A stretch of DNA of 64,000 bases, taken from NCBI RefSeq assembly GCF_009664365.1, contig NZ_CP044310.1:2367001-2431000 (forward strand). Reading direction: 5' to 3'. A program made the position numbers and the translations under genes. Of this stretch, positions 19,401 through 26,725 are shown in pieces (position 1 is the stretch's first letter; every line of letters begins with the position of its first letter). Below the pieces are notes generated by a model that did no database searches, had not been told where the DNA came from, and was given only the letters and a program-made list of their open reading frames with translations. The stretch is from Paenibacillus xylanilyticus. Its GTDB lineage: Bacteria > Bacillota > Bacilli > Paenibacillales > Paenibacillaceae.

Positions 19401-19539
19401 GCATTATACAGTGGTTACTGTAGCAGGCAAACAGATGGGTGTTGGCGGTGATGATAGCTGGGGTGCGCCGGTTCATCCGGAATATCGCATTGCCTCGGAC
19501 GGCAAACTGGAATTTGAATTTGTCATTCGTTCACTGTAA
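16492..19539 (+). CDS. GH2 beta-galactosidase (LacZ type)
   Basis: This 1015-residue cytoplasmic beta-galactosidase of glycoside hydrolase family 2 is close to E. coli LacZ in length. The order is an N-terminal sugar-binding domain (WDDIEVPGHIQLQGYG), immunoglobulin-like domains, then the TIM barrel (KRIVFKGVNRHEFNP, DEMNLETHGSW). The acid/base is in WSCGNESHGG (E462) and the nucleophile in ISCEYMHAMGNS (E529). The C-terminal Bgal_small_N domain begins near residue 730. The ATG follows GAGGGAGAGAGAGCCG. With GH42, this is the second intracellular beta-galactosidase here, and its link to the importer suggests different galactosides for the two enzymes. A perfect 10-bp inverted repeat lies at codons 14-25. 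Confidence 0.95.
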   Translation: MKATQADINWLGNVSVFEVNRLNAYSDHRYYSTMEEAQVAGTMKMRYDLNGTWKFNYAIRPDCRPELFYQSDYSSEGWDDIEVPGHIQLQGYGQIQYVNTQYPWDGLNELRPPALPQDKNAVGSYIRTFHLPSGWQNNPVFISFQGVESAFYVWLNGQFVGYGEDSFTPSDFDLTPFLQDGENKLAVEVYQRSTGSWLEDQDFWRFSGIFRDVYLYTVPAAHIRDLRVVTDLDPSYTNGTLNLDLKLEGQAAAGARVEAELRDAEGNILRTFGGVEVTNGLVSLREEFGKVNLWSAEIPYLYRLYIRVYDAAGQLVEVVPQSVGFRKFEMIDKVMHINGKRIVFKGVNRHEFNPRRGRAITKEDMLWDVRTIKQNNMNAVRTSHYPNQSLWYELCDEYGLYVIDEMNLETHGSWQKLGAVEPSWVIPGDKPEWHDIVMDRAVSMVERDKNHPSILIWSCGNESHGGEVIYKVSQYFKSADPTRLVHYEGVFHDRRFDETSDMESRMYAKPADIEEFLNANPTKPYISCEYMHAMGNSIGGMHKYTELEDKYPMYQGGFIWDYIDQSIYKKDRYGKEYLAYGGDFGDRPSDYSFCGNGIVHADRKVTAKMQEVKYLYQNIKLFPDREGVKIVNGNLFADTSALELVYSLEREGHEVLRGTLEVNVPAQSEKTVSLPLDADTLAGGEYAVNTAFVLKEATLWADKGDEVAFGQFIFTQDSAATAAEDLNLTSDIQVVEGDVNIGVRVGQTHVLFSKAFGTLVSLKLSGRETIAQPPAPLFWRATTDNDKGTAMGFELGAWYAASLLPRCVEWKAEQKPDQYRIEFTYKLNISADVQVKVAYTVRADGSVHVHNAYKGTAGLPDLPIHALSFKTSPEYGNVEWLAMGPEENYADRAFGARLGIHGSKVADTVAPYLVPQESGNRTGVRWAKLTDDAGRGFKIEASAAPVELNVSPYTAFELENAQHVYELPPVHYTVVTVAGKQMGVGGDDSWGAPVHPEYRIASDGKLEFEFVIRSL
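16531..16566. repeat. Inverted repeat inside the start of the GH2 gene
   Basis: GTAAGCGTTT (16531-16540) and AAACGCTTAC (16557-16566) form a perfect 10-bp inverted repeat with a 16-bp spacer, 40-75 bp into the coding sequence. Each arm resembles half of a LacI-family/cre operator. It could be an intragenic roadblock operator or an mRNA hairpin. Confidence 0.45.
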
Positions 19540-19564
19540 AAGTCATATCCTTAATAAATGTAGA

Positions 19565-19603
19565 ACAGGGGTCTCCGTGTAACGGAGGCCTCTGTTTTTT
19601 TTT
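19565..19603 (+). terminator. Rho-independent terminator after GH2
   Basis: ACAGGGGTCTCCG pairs with CGGAGGCCTCTGT across a small loop and is followed by nine T residues. Confidence 0.9.
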
Positions 19604-19696
19604 GTGGGAAGAAAGTAGGGAACTACATTTGGTGAAACCGCTATCGAAGCTACTTCGTACTATACGGGAACATGGAACAAAGGGAGGGGCTTCATT

Positions 19697-20002
19697 ATGA
19701 GCAGAAAGGCAAAAGCAGGTGTATGGGTTACCGTACTGGCTGTACTCGGCATCTTTGTGGGGTGTTTTATCTGGTATTTCAATACGGCTTCGGGTGAGCG
19801 GGCGCTGAAAACGATGAGATCCAACAACTCCGGGGGTCTGGAGCGGGTCGTTAAGGTGTACAGTGACTCCGGTGAGCTGATACAGACCTACGAAGGGAAA
19901 ATCGATGTGCAGGATACGGAATATGGCAATAAAGTGTTATTTGATCTGAATGGAAAACGTGTTGTGATCTACAACGCAACGGTTATTACAGAAGAGAAAT
20001 AA
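19697..20002 (+). CDS. Small membrane-anchored protein of unknown function (DUF5052-like)
   Basis: This 101-residue protein has an N-terminal anchor (VWVTVLAVLGIFVGCFIWYF) and a short soluble domain with ERVVKVYSDSGELIQTYEG and KVLFDLNGKRVVIYNATV. The VKVYD-G-I-YEGK/NGKR-IIYNA pattern reminds me of small proteins annotated as DUF5052, some of them phage-associated. I am not certain of the family, and no function is known. The cysteine in the helix lacks a good lipobox, so a lipoprotein is possible but unlikely. The ATG follows AAAGGGAGGGGCTTCATT. It is monocistronic in appearance and heads the small accessory pocket. Confidence 0.65.
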   Translation: MSRKAKAGVWVTVLAVLGIFVGCFIWYFNTASGERALKTMRSNNSGGLERVVKVYSDSGELIQTYEGKIDVQDTEYGNKVLFDLNGKRVVIYNATVITEEK

Positions 20003-20104
20003 CATGGAAACGAAAAAATATCTTGGAGTCTAACTTGAGACACACATTTTCATATATGGAAAATAAAGGAACTTAAGATAAACCAATTTGGAGGTGAGAG
20101 GGGC

Positions 20105-20395
20105 ATGTTCATGGAAATGCTAATGGCTCTAGTCGCAATCCTAGGTATGGGTGTGTTCTATGCTGTGCTTGTGTATTACCTCGTTCGTCTCATCTCCAAA
20201 AAAGCGTTTAAGCTTACGCTAACCAAGGCTGAGTCTATTGAAATTCTGGTTTGGCTGGGGATAGCGTTCTTCGGTATTGTGATGATTGTTAAGCAGAATT
20301 GGAATCTGTTCATACCGGTAGTTCTTCTGCTGGTCTCCATGGTTAACTTGCGGCGTTCCAATCGGAAATACCGGGAGATGGAGAACCATGAATAA
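20105..20395 (+). CDS. Small two-helix membrane protein, unknown
   Basis: This 96-residue hydrophobic protein has a first helix MLMALVAILGMGVFYAVLVYY, a lysine-rich loop (ISKKAFKLTLTKAE), and then one or two helices from ILVWLGIAFFGIVMIV to FIPVVLLLVSMV. It ends in a charged tail. GGAGGTGAGAGG upstream supports translation from 20105, and an ATG at 20111 is an alternative. I do not recognise a family. It is followed after 26 nt by another small gene with its own strong ribosome-binding site, and the two are probably one transcript. Confidence 0.6.
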   Translation: MFMEMLMALVAILGMGVFYAVLVYYLVRLISKKAFKLTLTKAESIEILVWLGIAFFGIVMIVKQNWNLFIPVVLLLVSMVNLRRSNRKYREMENHE

Positions 20396-20421
20396 TCAAA
20401 AAATCAAGGAGGTAGGTTACT

Positions 20422-20847
20422 GTGAAAATGGGCAAAACATCCGATACGTCCGGGTTAACATACGTCGCCTCCCTATCTGACGAATTACAGCCTGTTTTCG
20501 AACAGGCTGAAATGAAGTATCCGGCATGTGATATCGAGCTGTTTTTTGTTTTTCGCTGCCTGCCGGAAGAATATGAACGAAAGTCTTCGGTCAGATATGC
20601 CAAAAAGGAGCAGGTGCTTTATTTTGACATGACGGTTAACGAGGACCTTTACAAAAAGTTCAGTAAAAGAAGACAACGGTTTGATTTAAGTCATTCCTTT
20701 TATGCTTTTTTGAGTGAGAAGATAAAGAAATACAAAATAGCGAATTTGGATCATGCAGCGTTTCTGAATGACATGGAAGTTTGGCTCAAAGAAATCGGTT
20801 GGCTGGAGCCTGAAATATATGTGGAAGAAGATGTAACAGCTTATTGA
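20422..20847 (+). CDS. Hypothetical soluble protein
   Basis: This 141-residue acidic protein has no signal peptide and no membrane segment. Translation starts at GTG 20422, 9 nt after AAGGAGGT. Visible features are CDIELFFVFRCLPEEYERK, an aromatic-rich DLSHSFYAFLSEKIKKYK stretch and an acidic C-terminus. Its size and composition resemble immunity-type proteins, but I recognise no family and assign no function. It probably shares a transcript with the two-helix membrane protein upstream and is followed by a clear terminator. Confidence 0.6.
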   Translation: MKMGKTSDTSGLTYVASLSDELQPVFEQAEMKYPACDIELFFVFRCLPEEYERKSSVRYAKKEQVLYFDMTVNEDLYKKFSKRRQRFDLSHSFYAFLSEKIKKYKIANLDHAAFLNDMEVWLKEIGWLEPEIYVEEDVTAY

Positions 20848-20912
20848 AGAAGGCATACAGTCGTAATGAATGGTTTCCAGTTTCCATACATATTAGAAAA
20901 GTAAATAAAAAC

Positions 20913-20938
20913 AGGCCCTCTTTCGAGGGCCTATTTTT
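20913..20938 (+). terminator. Rho-independent terminator
   Basis: AGGCCCTC-TTTC-GAGGGCCT is a perfect 8-bp stem followed by ATTTTT. Confidence 0.85.
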
Positions 20939-21564
20939 CATGGGAGAGGAGAAACCGGACGAAGAGCTTATGGGGAAACGTAAGTCTTCTCCGCGGTTGT
21001 CTACGACACTTGTGATGTCGATAATTATAGAATGGCCGAAATGTTTCCTTTTTATACATGTTAAATTAAAAAAAATGTCTTTCGACGTATTGTCGGATAC
21101 TGAACGGACAAGTCTGTCGTATTCTACGTGGTCGTCCAATCAAATGCTTGTATAGATATTTTTTTTCAAGATATGAAGGTAGATTGGCGAAAGATAATAC
21201 TGGAATTTATGTTAATTAGTAAAGGGGAATGCTATAACATCAATTAATATGGGCAATATTAATCTTTTCTCAAAAAGTCATTTTGATCATCTGATTGTTC
21301 TTAATGAGAATGACAGAGAATAGATTATTTTGTCGATTTTTGTGGGTGAAATTATTGTTTTTAAGGACTTTATAACCAAAATAGTAATATTTTATATACT
21401 TTTACTCCGAATATAGTTATTGTTTAATAAGTTAATTCGATAAGTTCTATAGAGAAACCAAGTGGTTTGATTCAAACGTATAATTATAAGAGAACGATTT
21501 GGTTCTATAGTTTCTTGTTAAATTAATTTGAGGTTTAATAATAACTTAACGGAGGGAAAAAGAA
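20939..21564. other. Long AT-rich intergenic stretch with dyads
   Basis: About 625 bp hold no convincing gene. Visible elements are a perfect 8-bp inverted repeat ATTAATAT-GGGCA-ATATTAAT (21243-21263), a direct repeat GTTCTATAG at 21444-21452 and 21502-21510, and a TATAAT hexamer at 21479-21484 without a good -35. The repeats flank the probable promoter of the secreted orphan protein and may be regulatory. Confidence 0.5.
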
Positions 21565-22227
21565 ATGAAAAAACTTATTGCTTCCATTGGAGCTGCGTCA
21601 ATGCTACTTGTAGCCTCTAATTCAGTCTTAGCAACTCCATTACATGATTCGAATGACTCAAGTTTATTAAGTAGTGTTGGACAATTGTCAGAACAGGATA
21701 TCTTTGTAGAACTTCAAAATATCGACAATAAGTATGAAGTTGGAGATGTATTGAGTGAAGAAGATGCGAATTTTATTAAGGAGTACGCTCCTATTAGATT
21801 AAATCAAGAAAAAAATAATAGTATCCAAACAATGGCAGCGGAAACATCATTATTCGAAGGATATAAGAGTAATAGTTTCATTAATGGTGGGATTCAAGGT
21901 TTTTTCCAAATGTCCAAAGGCACAATAAATCATTCGCTTCGAACCCAAATGACCACCTACGATAGGGATATGAAAATAAGACCTAAAATAACGAATAGTG
22001 TAACCTTTTCTGGATACGGCGTTGTTGGAAGTGATGGCCTTATTGGTAAAATAGTAGGTTTCACACAAACTAACTCATGTACCCAAACTAGAGAATGTAC
22101 CATGGATAGAACTACGCCATTCTCAGGTGTTTTAGCATATGGAAATGCTGCTCCGGTAGGACAAATATTTAATTCAGCAAATACTGAAGCAAATAGTGTA
22201 ACAATTAGCACTGTAAAGCCTTGGTAA
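21565..22227 (+). CDS. Secreted protein of unknown function
   Basis: This 220-residue protein has a classical signal peptide (MKKLIASIGAASMLLVASNSVLA, cleavage after SVLA likely). The mature part has a Ser/Asp-rich N-terminus and an acidic segment to about residue 85. The C-terminal domain (FEGYKSNSFINGGIQGF to the end) contains its only two cysteines, C173 and C178 in SCTQTREC, which may form a disulphide. It ends in TVKPW. GGAGGGAAAAAGAA precedes the ATG. Codon use is clearly more AT-rich than in neighbours, which suggests recent acquisition. I know no family for it, and a small secreted toxin, bacteriocin or surface protein are all possible. Confidence 0.7.
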   Translation: MKKLIASIGAASMLLVASNSVLATPLHDSNDSSLLSSVGQLSEQDIFVELQNIDNKYEVGDVLSEEDANFIKEYAPIRLNQEKNNSIQTMAAETSLFEGYKSNSFINGGIQGFFQMSKGTINHSLRTQMTTYDRDMKIRPKITNSVTFSGYGVVGSDGLIGKIVGFTQTNSCTQTRECTMDRTTPFSGVLAYGNAAPVGQIFNSANTEANSVTISTVKPW

Positions 22228-22240
22228 ATTGTCAGTTATT

Positions 22241-22272
22241 AAAAACGTGAATGTTGACATTCACGTTTTTTT
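22241..22272 (+). terminator. Rho-independent terminator
   Basis: AAACGTGAATG-TTGA-CATTCACGTTT is a perfect stem that runs into seven T residues just after the secreted-protein gene. Confidence 0.9.
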
Positions 22273-22334
22273 ATATAATTTACTGAGCGATCCACGGTTT
22301 AAGTATTACTTTCGCTACTAAGGAGGAGATGAAC

Positions 22335-22475
22335 ATGAGCTGGTTTTATTGGCCTGAATTTATAATTCTTTCTTTTGGTTTGTTAATATTTTTATTTGGT
22401 TTATACTCTATATTTCGTAGATTTTCGAGACTTAAAAAGAGAGTTTCTCAATTAGAAAATAAAAAAAAGACATGA
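22335..22475 (+). CDS. 46-residue single-helix membrane protein
   Basis: This short frame starts at ATG 22335 after AAGGAGGAGATGAAC, an almost ideal ribosome-binding site. The peptide begins MSWFYWPEFIILSFGLLIFL, has one helix to about residue 27, and then a basic, coiled-coil-like tail (RRFSRLKKRVSQLENKKKT). It is as AT-rich as the secreted-protein gene it follows. Its topology (short outside, basic tail inside) suits a small membrane-associated or accessory protein. It could assist the secreted orphan upstream, but nothing shows this directly. Confidence 0.55.
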   Translation: MSWFYWPEFIILSFGLLIFLFGLYSIFRRFSRLKKRVSQLENKKKT

Positions 22476-22976
22476 ATGATCAAGAATTATAGTCATTCTC
22501 TTCAATAATAGACAACTTTAGTTTTGCAGCGGGAAAATATATATTTAGGCTAAAATCATAGTGAGATAAATTTATAAATCTTATTAGGGGAATTTATCTA
22601 AAATGCAATTTACAGCATATCGTTCTAATGATGATGAATTAAGTTTAGAGTTTAAGGATTTATAAGTTTCTTTGAAAAGATTTGTGAGAGGATCTATAAA
22701 CCCGGGCCTTTTTAAGGCCCAAGTTTAATTAGATCAAGTGTTAATGAGTTCCCCATACTCAACTTGAGCAGGATTCATGCATTGATATTTATATGATCCA
22801 TCAACACGAAATAGCTCGTGGTAAAGGAAGTATGTCTACATAGCTGTTTTATAACTACTTTACTAATGCAATGATCTAAATATAGTTGGATTGGAGTTCT
22901 TTTTTTCAAATAAGGTCTTTATGTGGTACGATAGCTGTATCAATAAACTTACATAGAGAGAAAAGGTGACTCATCA
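22476..22976. other. AT-rich intergenic stretch before rsmD
   Basis: No substantial gene is visible. A 20-codon frame (22603-22665, MQFTAYRSNDDELSLEFKDL) follows AGGGGAA and may be a gene remnant. A GGGCCTT-TTT-AAGGCCC hairpin (22704-22720) with a weak T tail follows. A TACGAT hexamer near 22927 may be part of the rsmD promoter. Confidence 0.4.
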
Positions 22977-23585
22977 GTGAGAGTGGTATCCGGGAGTGCG
23001 AAAGGCAGACCGCTGAAGGCTGTTCCTGGCAATGGAACACGTCCGACCACCGACAAGGTGAAGGAAGCGCTGTTTAGCATGATTGGCCCTTATTTTGAGG
23101 GCGGTACAGCATTGGATTTGTTTGCGGGTAGTGGTGGTCTCGGAATTGAGGCGCTGAGCCGCGGCATGGACAAGGCTGTTTTTGTTGATTTGGAATCCAA
23201 AAGTATTGAAGTGATCCGCGCCAATCTGAAGGCAACCAAGCTGGAGGATCAGGCAGCTATATACCGTAATGATGCAGGTCGTGCGTTAAAAGCACTTGCC
23301 AAGCGAACGACACGCTTTGATCTGGTGTTTCTCGATCCGCCTTACCGGATGAAAAACGGGGATGAGCTGATGCTTACGATGCATGAACTTGAACTGCTTA
23401 AACCGGAAGCGACGATCGTGCTTGAATATGAATCCAAATATAGTTACCCTGAGCAATTCGGCCCGTTTGAACAAACGCGCAAGGCTGTGTATGGGGAGAC
23501 AGCTGTGTCCATCTATAATTATGCACCTGAGGCATCGAATGATGGAGAAAACAGCATAGCAGAAGAGGAGGCTCCTCATGACTGA
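22977..23585 (+). CDS. rsmD: 16S rRNA (guanine-966-N2)-methyltransferase RsmD
   Basis: This 202-residue Rossmann-fold methyltransferase modifies G966 of 16S rRNA during small-subunit assembly. It opens [13 protein letters not shown], with the SAM-binding motif [11 protein letters not shown] (residues 46-56) and the catalytic LDPPY near 120. The start is GTG 22977, with AAAAGGTGA upstream. It overlaps coaD by 8 nt, the conserved Bacillales arrangement (ylbH-coaD). It marks the return to core genes after the accessory pocket. Confidence 0.93.
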   Translation: MRVVSGSAKGRPLKAVPGNGTRPTTDKVKEALFSMIGPYFEGGTALDLFAGSGGLGIEALSRGMDKAVFVDLESKSIEVIRANLKATKLEDQAAIYRNDAGRALKALAKRTTRFDLVFLDPPYRMKNGDELMLTMHELELLKPEATIVLEYESKYSYPEQFGPFEQTRKAVYGETAVSIYNYAPEASNDGENSIAEEEAPHD

Positions 23586-24093
23586 AATGATACACAGGCA
23601 GGAACGGATTGCCGTATATCCCGGGAGTTTTGATCCTGTAACGATGGGCCATCTGGACATTATCGCCAGGGCGTCCAAGCAATTTGACCGCGTCATCGTG
23701 GCTGTACTGAATAATATGAGCAAAAATCCACTGTTCACGGTGGAAGAGCGTAAAGCGCTCATTACAGAAGTTACAGGCCATCTGTCTAATGTGGAAGTGG
23801 ATAGCTTCCGTGATCTGACAGCCAATTATGTTCGGCAAAAGGAAGCTCAGGTCATCGTTCGTGGTATACGCTCCGTGACTGATTTCGAATATGAGCTGCA
23901 GCTTGCTTCGACCAACAGCAAGCTGAACCCGGATGCGGAAACCATCTTTATGATGACCAATCCGAAATATTCGTATTTGAGCTCCAGTATCGTCAAGGAA
24001 ATTGCTCATTACCATGGAGATGTAACCGATCTGGTGTCCCCGGAAGTGGAAACGGCACTACGCCGGAAAATCAGCGAGAAAAACGGCGGTTAA
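23578..24093 (+). CDS. coaD: Phosphopantetheine adenylyltransferase
   Basis: This 171-residue enzyme transfers AMP to 4'-phosphopantetheine, the penultimate step of coenzyme A synthesis. The nucleotidyltransferase signature [12 protein letters not shown] is at residues 14-25, [12 protein letters not shown] near 98, and the C-terminal [10 protein letters not shown] replaces the usual ISSTxVR-type motif. AGAGGAGG lies inside the end of rsmD, giving translational coupling. Its tail overlaps the convergent ylbJ stop by 23 bp, leaving no room for a terminator between the genes. Confidence 0.95.
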   Translation: MTEMIHRQERIAVYPGSFDPVTMGHLDIIARASKQFDRVIVAVLNNMSKNPLFTVEERKALITEVTGHLSNVEVDSFRDLTANYVRQKEAQVIVRGIRSVTDFEYELQLASTNSKLNPDAETIFMMTNPKYSYLSSSIVKEIAHYHGDVTDLVSPEVETALRRKISEKNGG

Positions 24094-25321
24094 ACCAGTG
24101 GGTCAAGCCCGACAGGCTGATCATAACGGCAAGAATGATCGCAAGTCCGATACAGACTGCCGGGAAGCTGCTCCATAAAATCTCTGCCGCAGCGGTGCTG
24201 CCTTCAAGCTGGGATTGCAGCGGCAGCAGAGTTGTCTCATCAGCGACTGCAGAAGGCCAGAACGGAGCCCATACCTCTGCACTATAGCGGCTGAAGGGTA
24301 TCCAGAGGAAAACACTTAATGAAAAGGCAGTCAATGCATGAAGGAAACGTACAGCAGCAAAATAGATCATGCTTTTGCCTGCCATTCCGGCGGATTTCAT
24401 CACAGCGGAGACTTGTAAATGGGAGCACAGTCCACCCCAACCAAGAACCGCAGCAATCAGGGGAATTGTAAGCAAGGGAGCCCATGGCGTTTGACTTAAA
24501 TGGTATGTGCCCAAATGCACTTCCAATACAGAAGGCCAGAGGGCAGCCGAACTGCCGGGTGTGATGTATAGGCCCAGAAGTCGTATGAACACGGCAAAAC
24601 CGATGATGTAACCACCAGTCATCATTAGCGTCTGAACCGCATGAGACACGGTGTCACCCAGCAGTTTGCCGAACCCGCGGCCATCTCGGGCCTGGGCTTC
24701 ACGGGCTGCGTTCATCATTTGAAACCAAAGCCCTTGGTGCTGGCTTCGCTTGGGGGGACTGACTGTAGTGGACTGTTTGTGATGACTGCGATTGAAACGA
24801 ATGGCAATGATTGCAGCAATCCATCCACTGAGCCAATGAATTATAAGCAGAAAGTATCCGGCAGCAGGCTGGTGAAGAAAAGCGGCACCTATGACCAAAA
24901 TGATCATCATCGGATTGGTGAAATGAGCTGCAGCGACCAGAATAATGGCCTGTTTGCCGGTTATTTGCTGATCCCGAACCAAACGGGACGCTGTGTCCGC
25001 CCCAGCAGGAAATCCTCCGCACATGCCGACGGCAAGGGCTAGTCCAGCTTCGCCGGGGAGGCGAAACCAACGCTGCATCAGGGGTCCCAGCAAGACGCCG
25101 AGAGCGTCTGTAAAACCAAATGCAGTGAGCATTTGCGACAGCATCAAAAATGGGAGCATTGCCGGGAAGATAATTTTCCACCAGATGTCCAATCCTTGAA
25201 TGGAGGCATCGAAGGCATCTTTTGGAGATACAACTACAGCGACGACCAGTAACAAAGCGCCGGTACTAAGTAGTACCGACCTGATCGGGTTGGATCCTGT
25301 AACCTCGGTCTGCATTGTCAT
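24071..25321 (-). CDS. ylbJ: Sporulation integral membrane protein YlbJ
   Basis: This 416-residue membrane protein has about eight helices and Gate/nucleoside-recognition-type segments ([17 protein letters not shown] near residue 100, [19 protein letters not shown] near 315). YlbJ in B. subtilis is needed for the spore cortex and heat-resistant spores, which indicates an endospore former. The ATG follows GAGGTGAAACG. It runs against coaD, with 23 bp of coding overlap at the 3' ends, and is divergent from ylbL. The match of size, helices and neighbours is strong. Confidence 0.9.
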   Translation of the reverse strand: MTMQTEVTGSNPIRSVLLSTGALLLVVAVVVSPKDAFDASIQGLDIWWKIIFPAMLPFLMLSQMLTAFGFTDALGVLLGPLMQRWFRLPGEAGLALAVGMCGGFPAGADTASRLVRDQQITGKQAIILVAAAHFTNPMMIILVIGAAFLHQPAAGYFLLIIHWLSGWIAAIIAIRFNRSHHKQSTTVSPPKRSQHQGLWFQMMNAAREAQARDGRGFGKLLGDTVSHAVQTLMMTGGYIIGFAVFIRLLGLYITPGSSAALWPSVLEVHLGTYHLSQTPWAPLLTIPLIAAVLGWGGLCSHLQVSAVMKSAGMAGKSMIYFAAVRFLHALTAFSLSVFLWIPFSRYSAEVWAPFWPSAVADETTLLPLQSQLEGSTAAAEILWSSFPAVCIGLAIILAVMISLSGLTHWFNRRFSR

Positions 25322-25350
25322 CGTTTCACCTCATATGAAATAGCGCCGAT

Positions 25351-25388
25351 TCATTCGGCTGCAGTAATCGGATTGGACGGCCGAATGA
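25351..25388. repeat. Inverted repeat in the ylbJ-ylbL divergent gap
   Basis: TCATTCGGC (25351-25359) pairs with GCCGAATGA (25380-25388). The left arm can alternatively pair with GCCGA at 25345-25349. It lies between two divergent genes and may be an operator or a leader hairpin for ylbL. Confidence 0.35.
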
Positions 25389-25526
25389 CGTCCAGGGGAC
25401 GCTTCGGCCTTGACCGGACAAGCGACAGCATACTGCGGCCTATCCGGCCTGTACCATTGTATGCGTGAGATTGAGGATGTTAGACTTATAATTATAGAAG
25501 AAACGCAAAGAACGGGGGCTCATGCG

Positions 25527-26567
25527 ATGAATCGGATTCGAAAATCTGGCGGCTTCAGAGCTTCGATCTTTGTGATCGTGGTGGCTCTGGTTGTCTATGT
25601 TGCAGTGTATATGCCAACGCCATACATCATCTATATGCCTGGCAGCGCGGATGAAGTAAAACCAATGGTTACGGTTAAGGATGGGGACCAGGAAGAACGT
25701 GGTGTATTCATGATGACGACGGTGTCGGCAACGTATGCCAATGTGTTTTTGCTGGGTACGTCCTTGTTTAACCGAAATATGCAGATTGACAAAAAGGAAG
25801 ACCGCCTGCAAGGAAAAACGGAAGCAGAGTACTCTGCCGAACAGGTATGGTTCATGAGCGATTCCCAATCTTCCGCCATGGAAGCGGCTTACGAGCAGGC
25901 GGGGGTTAAGTATTCCATCGTTCCTGAACATATCTTCGTGTTTGGTTTATCGGAGGATCCGAAACCCCAAGGAGATATTGCTCCTGGCGACATTATCCTC
26001 GGCGTGAATGGCACAGCTACACCGGATAACACCGTATTATCGGCCCAGTTGAAGGATAAAAAAGTGGGAGATACGGTAGAAATGCAATTGGAACGCGAAG
26101 GCGAGACGATTAGCCGTGATGTGAAGCTGATTGAAGTAAAAGACAGCAAAACGGGTGCTACCCGGCCTGGGTTGGGTGTAATGATTGGAACCGTACAGAA
26201 AGTAAAACCCGAAGATTCGAATAAACAAATTACGTTTACGGATACTCAGGTTGGCGGTCCTTCCGCCGGATTGATGTTTACCCTGGAAATTTATAATCAG
26301 CTTACTCCCGGGGATCTTACCCAAGGTCACCGAATTGCGGGCACGGGCACGATCACCAAAGAAGGCGTAGTCGGTCCCATTGGTGGTGTGGTGCATAAAA
26401 TCGTTGCTGCGGATCGAAAAGAAGCGGAGATTTTCTTCGTTCCAAAACAGAATTATCAGGAAGCTGAAGCCAAAGCCGAACAGATTGGCACTAAAATGAA
26501 GCTGGTTCCTGTGAATACGGTAGATGATGCCCTCGCTTATCTAAAAACACTATCCGCCAAATCATAA
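25527..26567 (+). CDS. ylbL: YlbL-family membrane protease (PDZ + Lon-type domain)
   Basis: This membrane-anchored serine protease has about 346 residues. It has an N-terminal helix (residues 12-30), a PDZ domain near 115-195 (PQGDIAPGDIILGVNGT), and a C-terminal Lon (S16) domain with catalytic Ser246 in VGGPSAGLMF and Lys291 in GGVVHKIVAADRK. The spacing is as in Lon. The start at 25527 has a G-rich site 8 nt upstream, and the frame open to 25410 lacks one. The B. subtilis homologue takes part in regulated proteolysis of the DNA-damage checkpoint. The same function here is inferred from homology. Confidence 0.9.
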   Translation: MNRIRKSGGFRASIFVIVVALVVYVAVYMPTPYIIYMPGSADEVKPMVTVKDGDQEERGVFMMTTVSATYANVFLLGTSLFNRNMQIDKKEDRLQGKTEAEYSAEQVWFMSDSQSSAMEAAYEQAGVKYSIVPEHIFVFGLSEDPKPQGDIAPGDIILGVNGTATPDNTVLSAQLKDKKVGDTVEMQLEREGETISRDVKLIEVKDSKTGATRPGLGVMIGTVQKVKPEDSNKQITFTDTQVGGPSAGLMFTLEIYNQLTPGDLTQGHRIAGTGTITKEGVVGPIGGVVHKIVAADRKEAEIFFVPKQNYQEAEAKAEQIGTKMKLVPVNTVDDALAYLKTLSAKS

Positions 26568-26634
26568 AAGCTTGATATGGATAATGTGATTAGAAGCAAG
26601 CGCGTTATCAAGGAAAGAATGAGCAGACCAATTG

Positions 26635-26686
26635 AAATCCCCTATGCGATCGTTTGAATAAACGACACGGCATAGGGGATTTTTTG
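26635..26686 (+). terminator. Rho-independent terminator after ylbL
   Basis: AATCCCCTATGC pairs with GCATAGGGGATT, followed by a T run. The stem also lies downstream of the minus-strand tmcAL gene, though the tail on that strand is weak. Confidence 0.85.
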
Positions 26687-26725
26687 ATAAGAACATTTAT
26701 GAACAATTTATTTACAATACAATAT

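Noticed and set aside
18409..19476. Open frame antisense to the GH2 gene
   Set aside because: Composition is that of a shadow frame, and the sense strand has intact catalytic motifs.
19633..19646. TGAAACCGCTATCG, a cre-like sequence before the 101-residue protein
   Set aside because: One mismatch to the 14-bp consensus. Several such matches are expected by chance and the gene has no sugar link.
20844..21155. 103-codon frame after the 141-residue protein
   Set aside because: It crosses a strong terminator, starts without a ribosome-binding site and shows no protein-like composition.
22603..22665. Twenty-codon frame before rsmD
   Set aside because: The ribosome-binding site is only moderate and the peptide is very short, so it is mentioned as a possible remnant and not listed as a gene.
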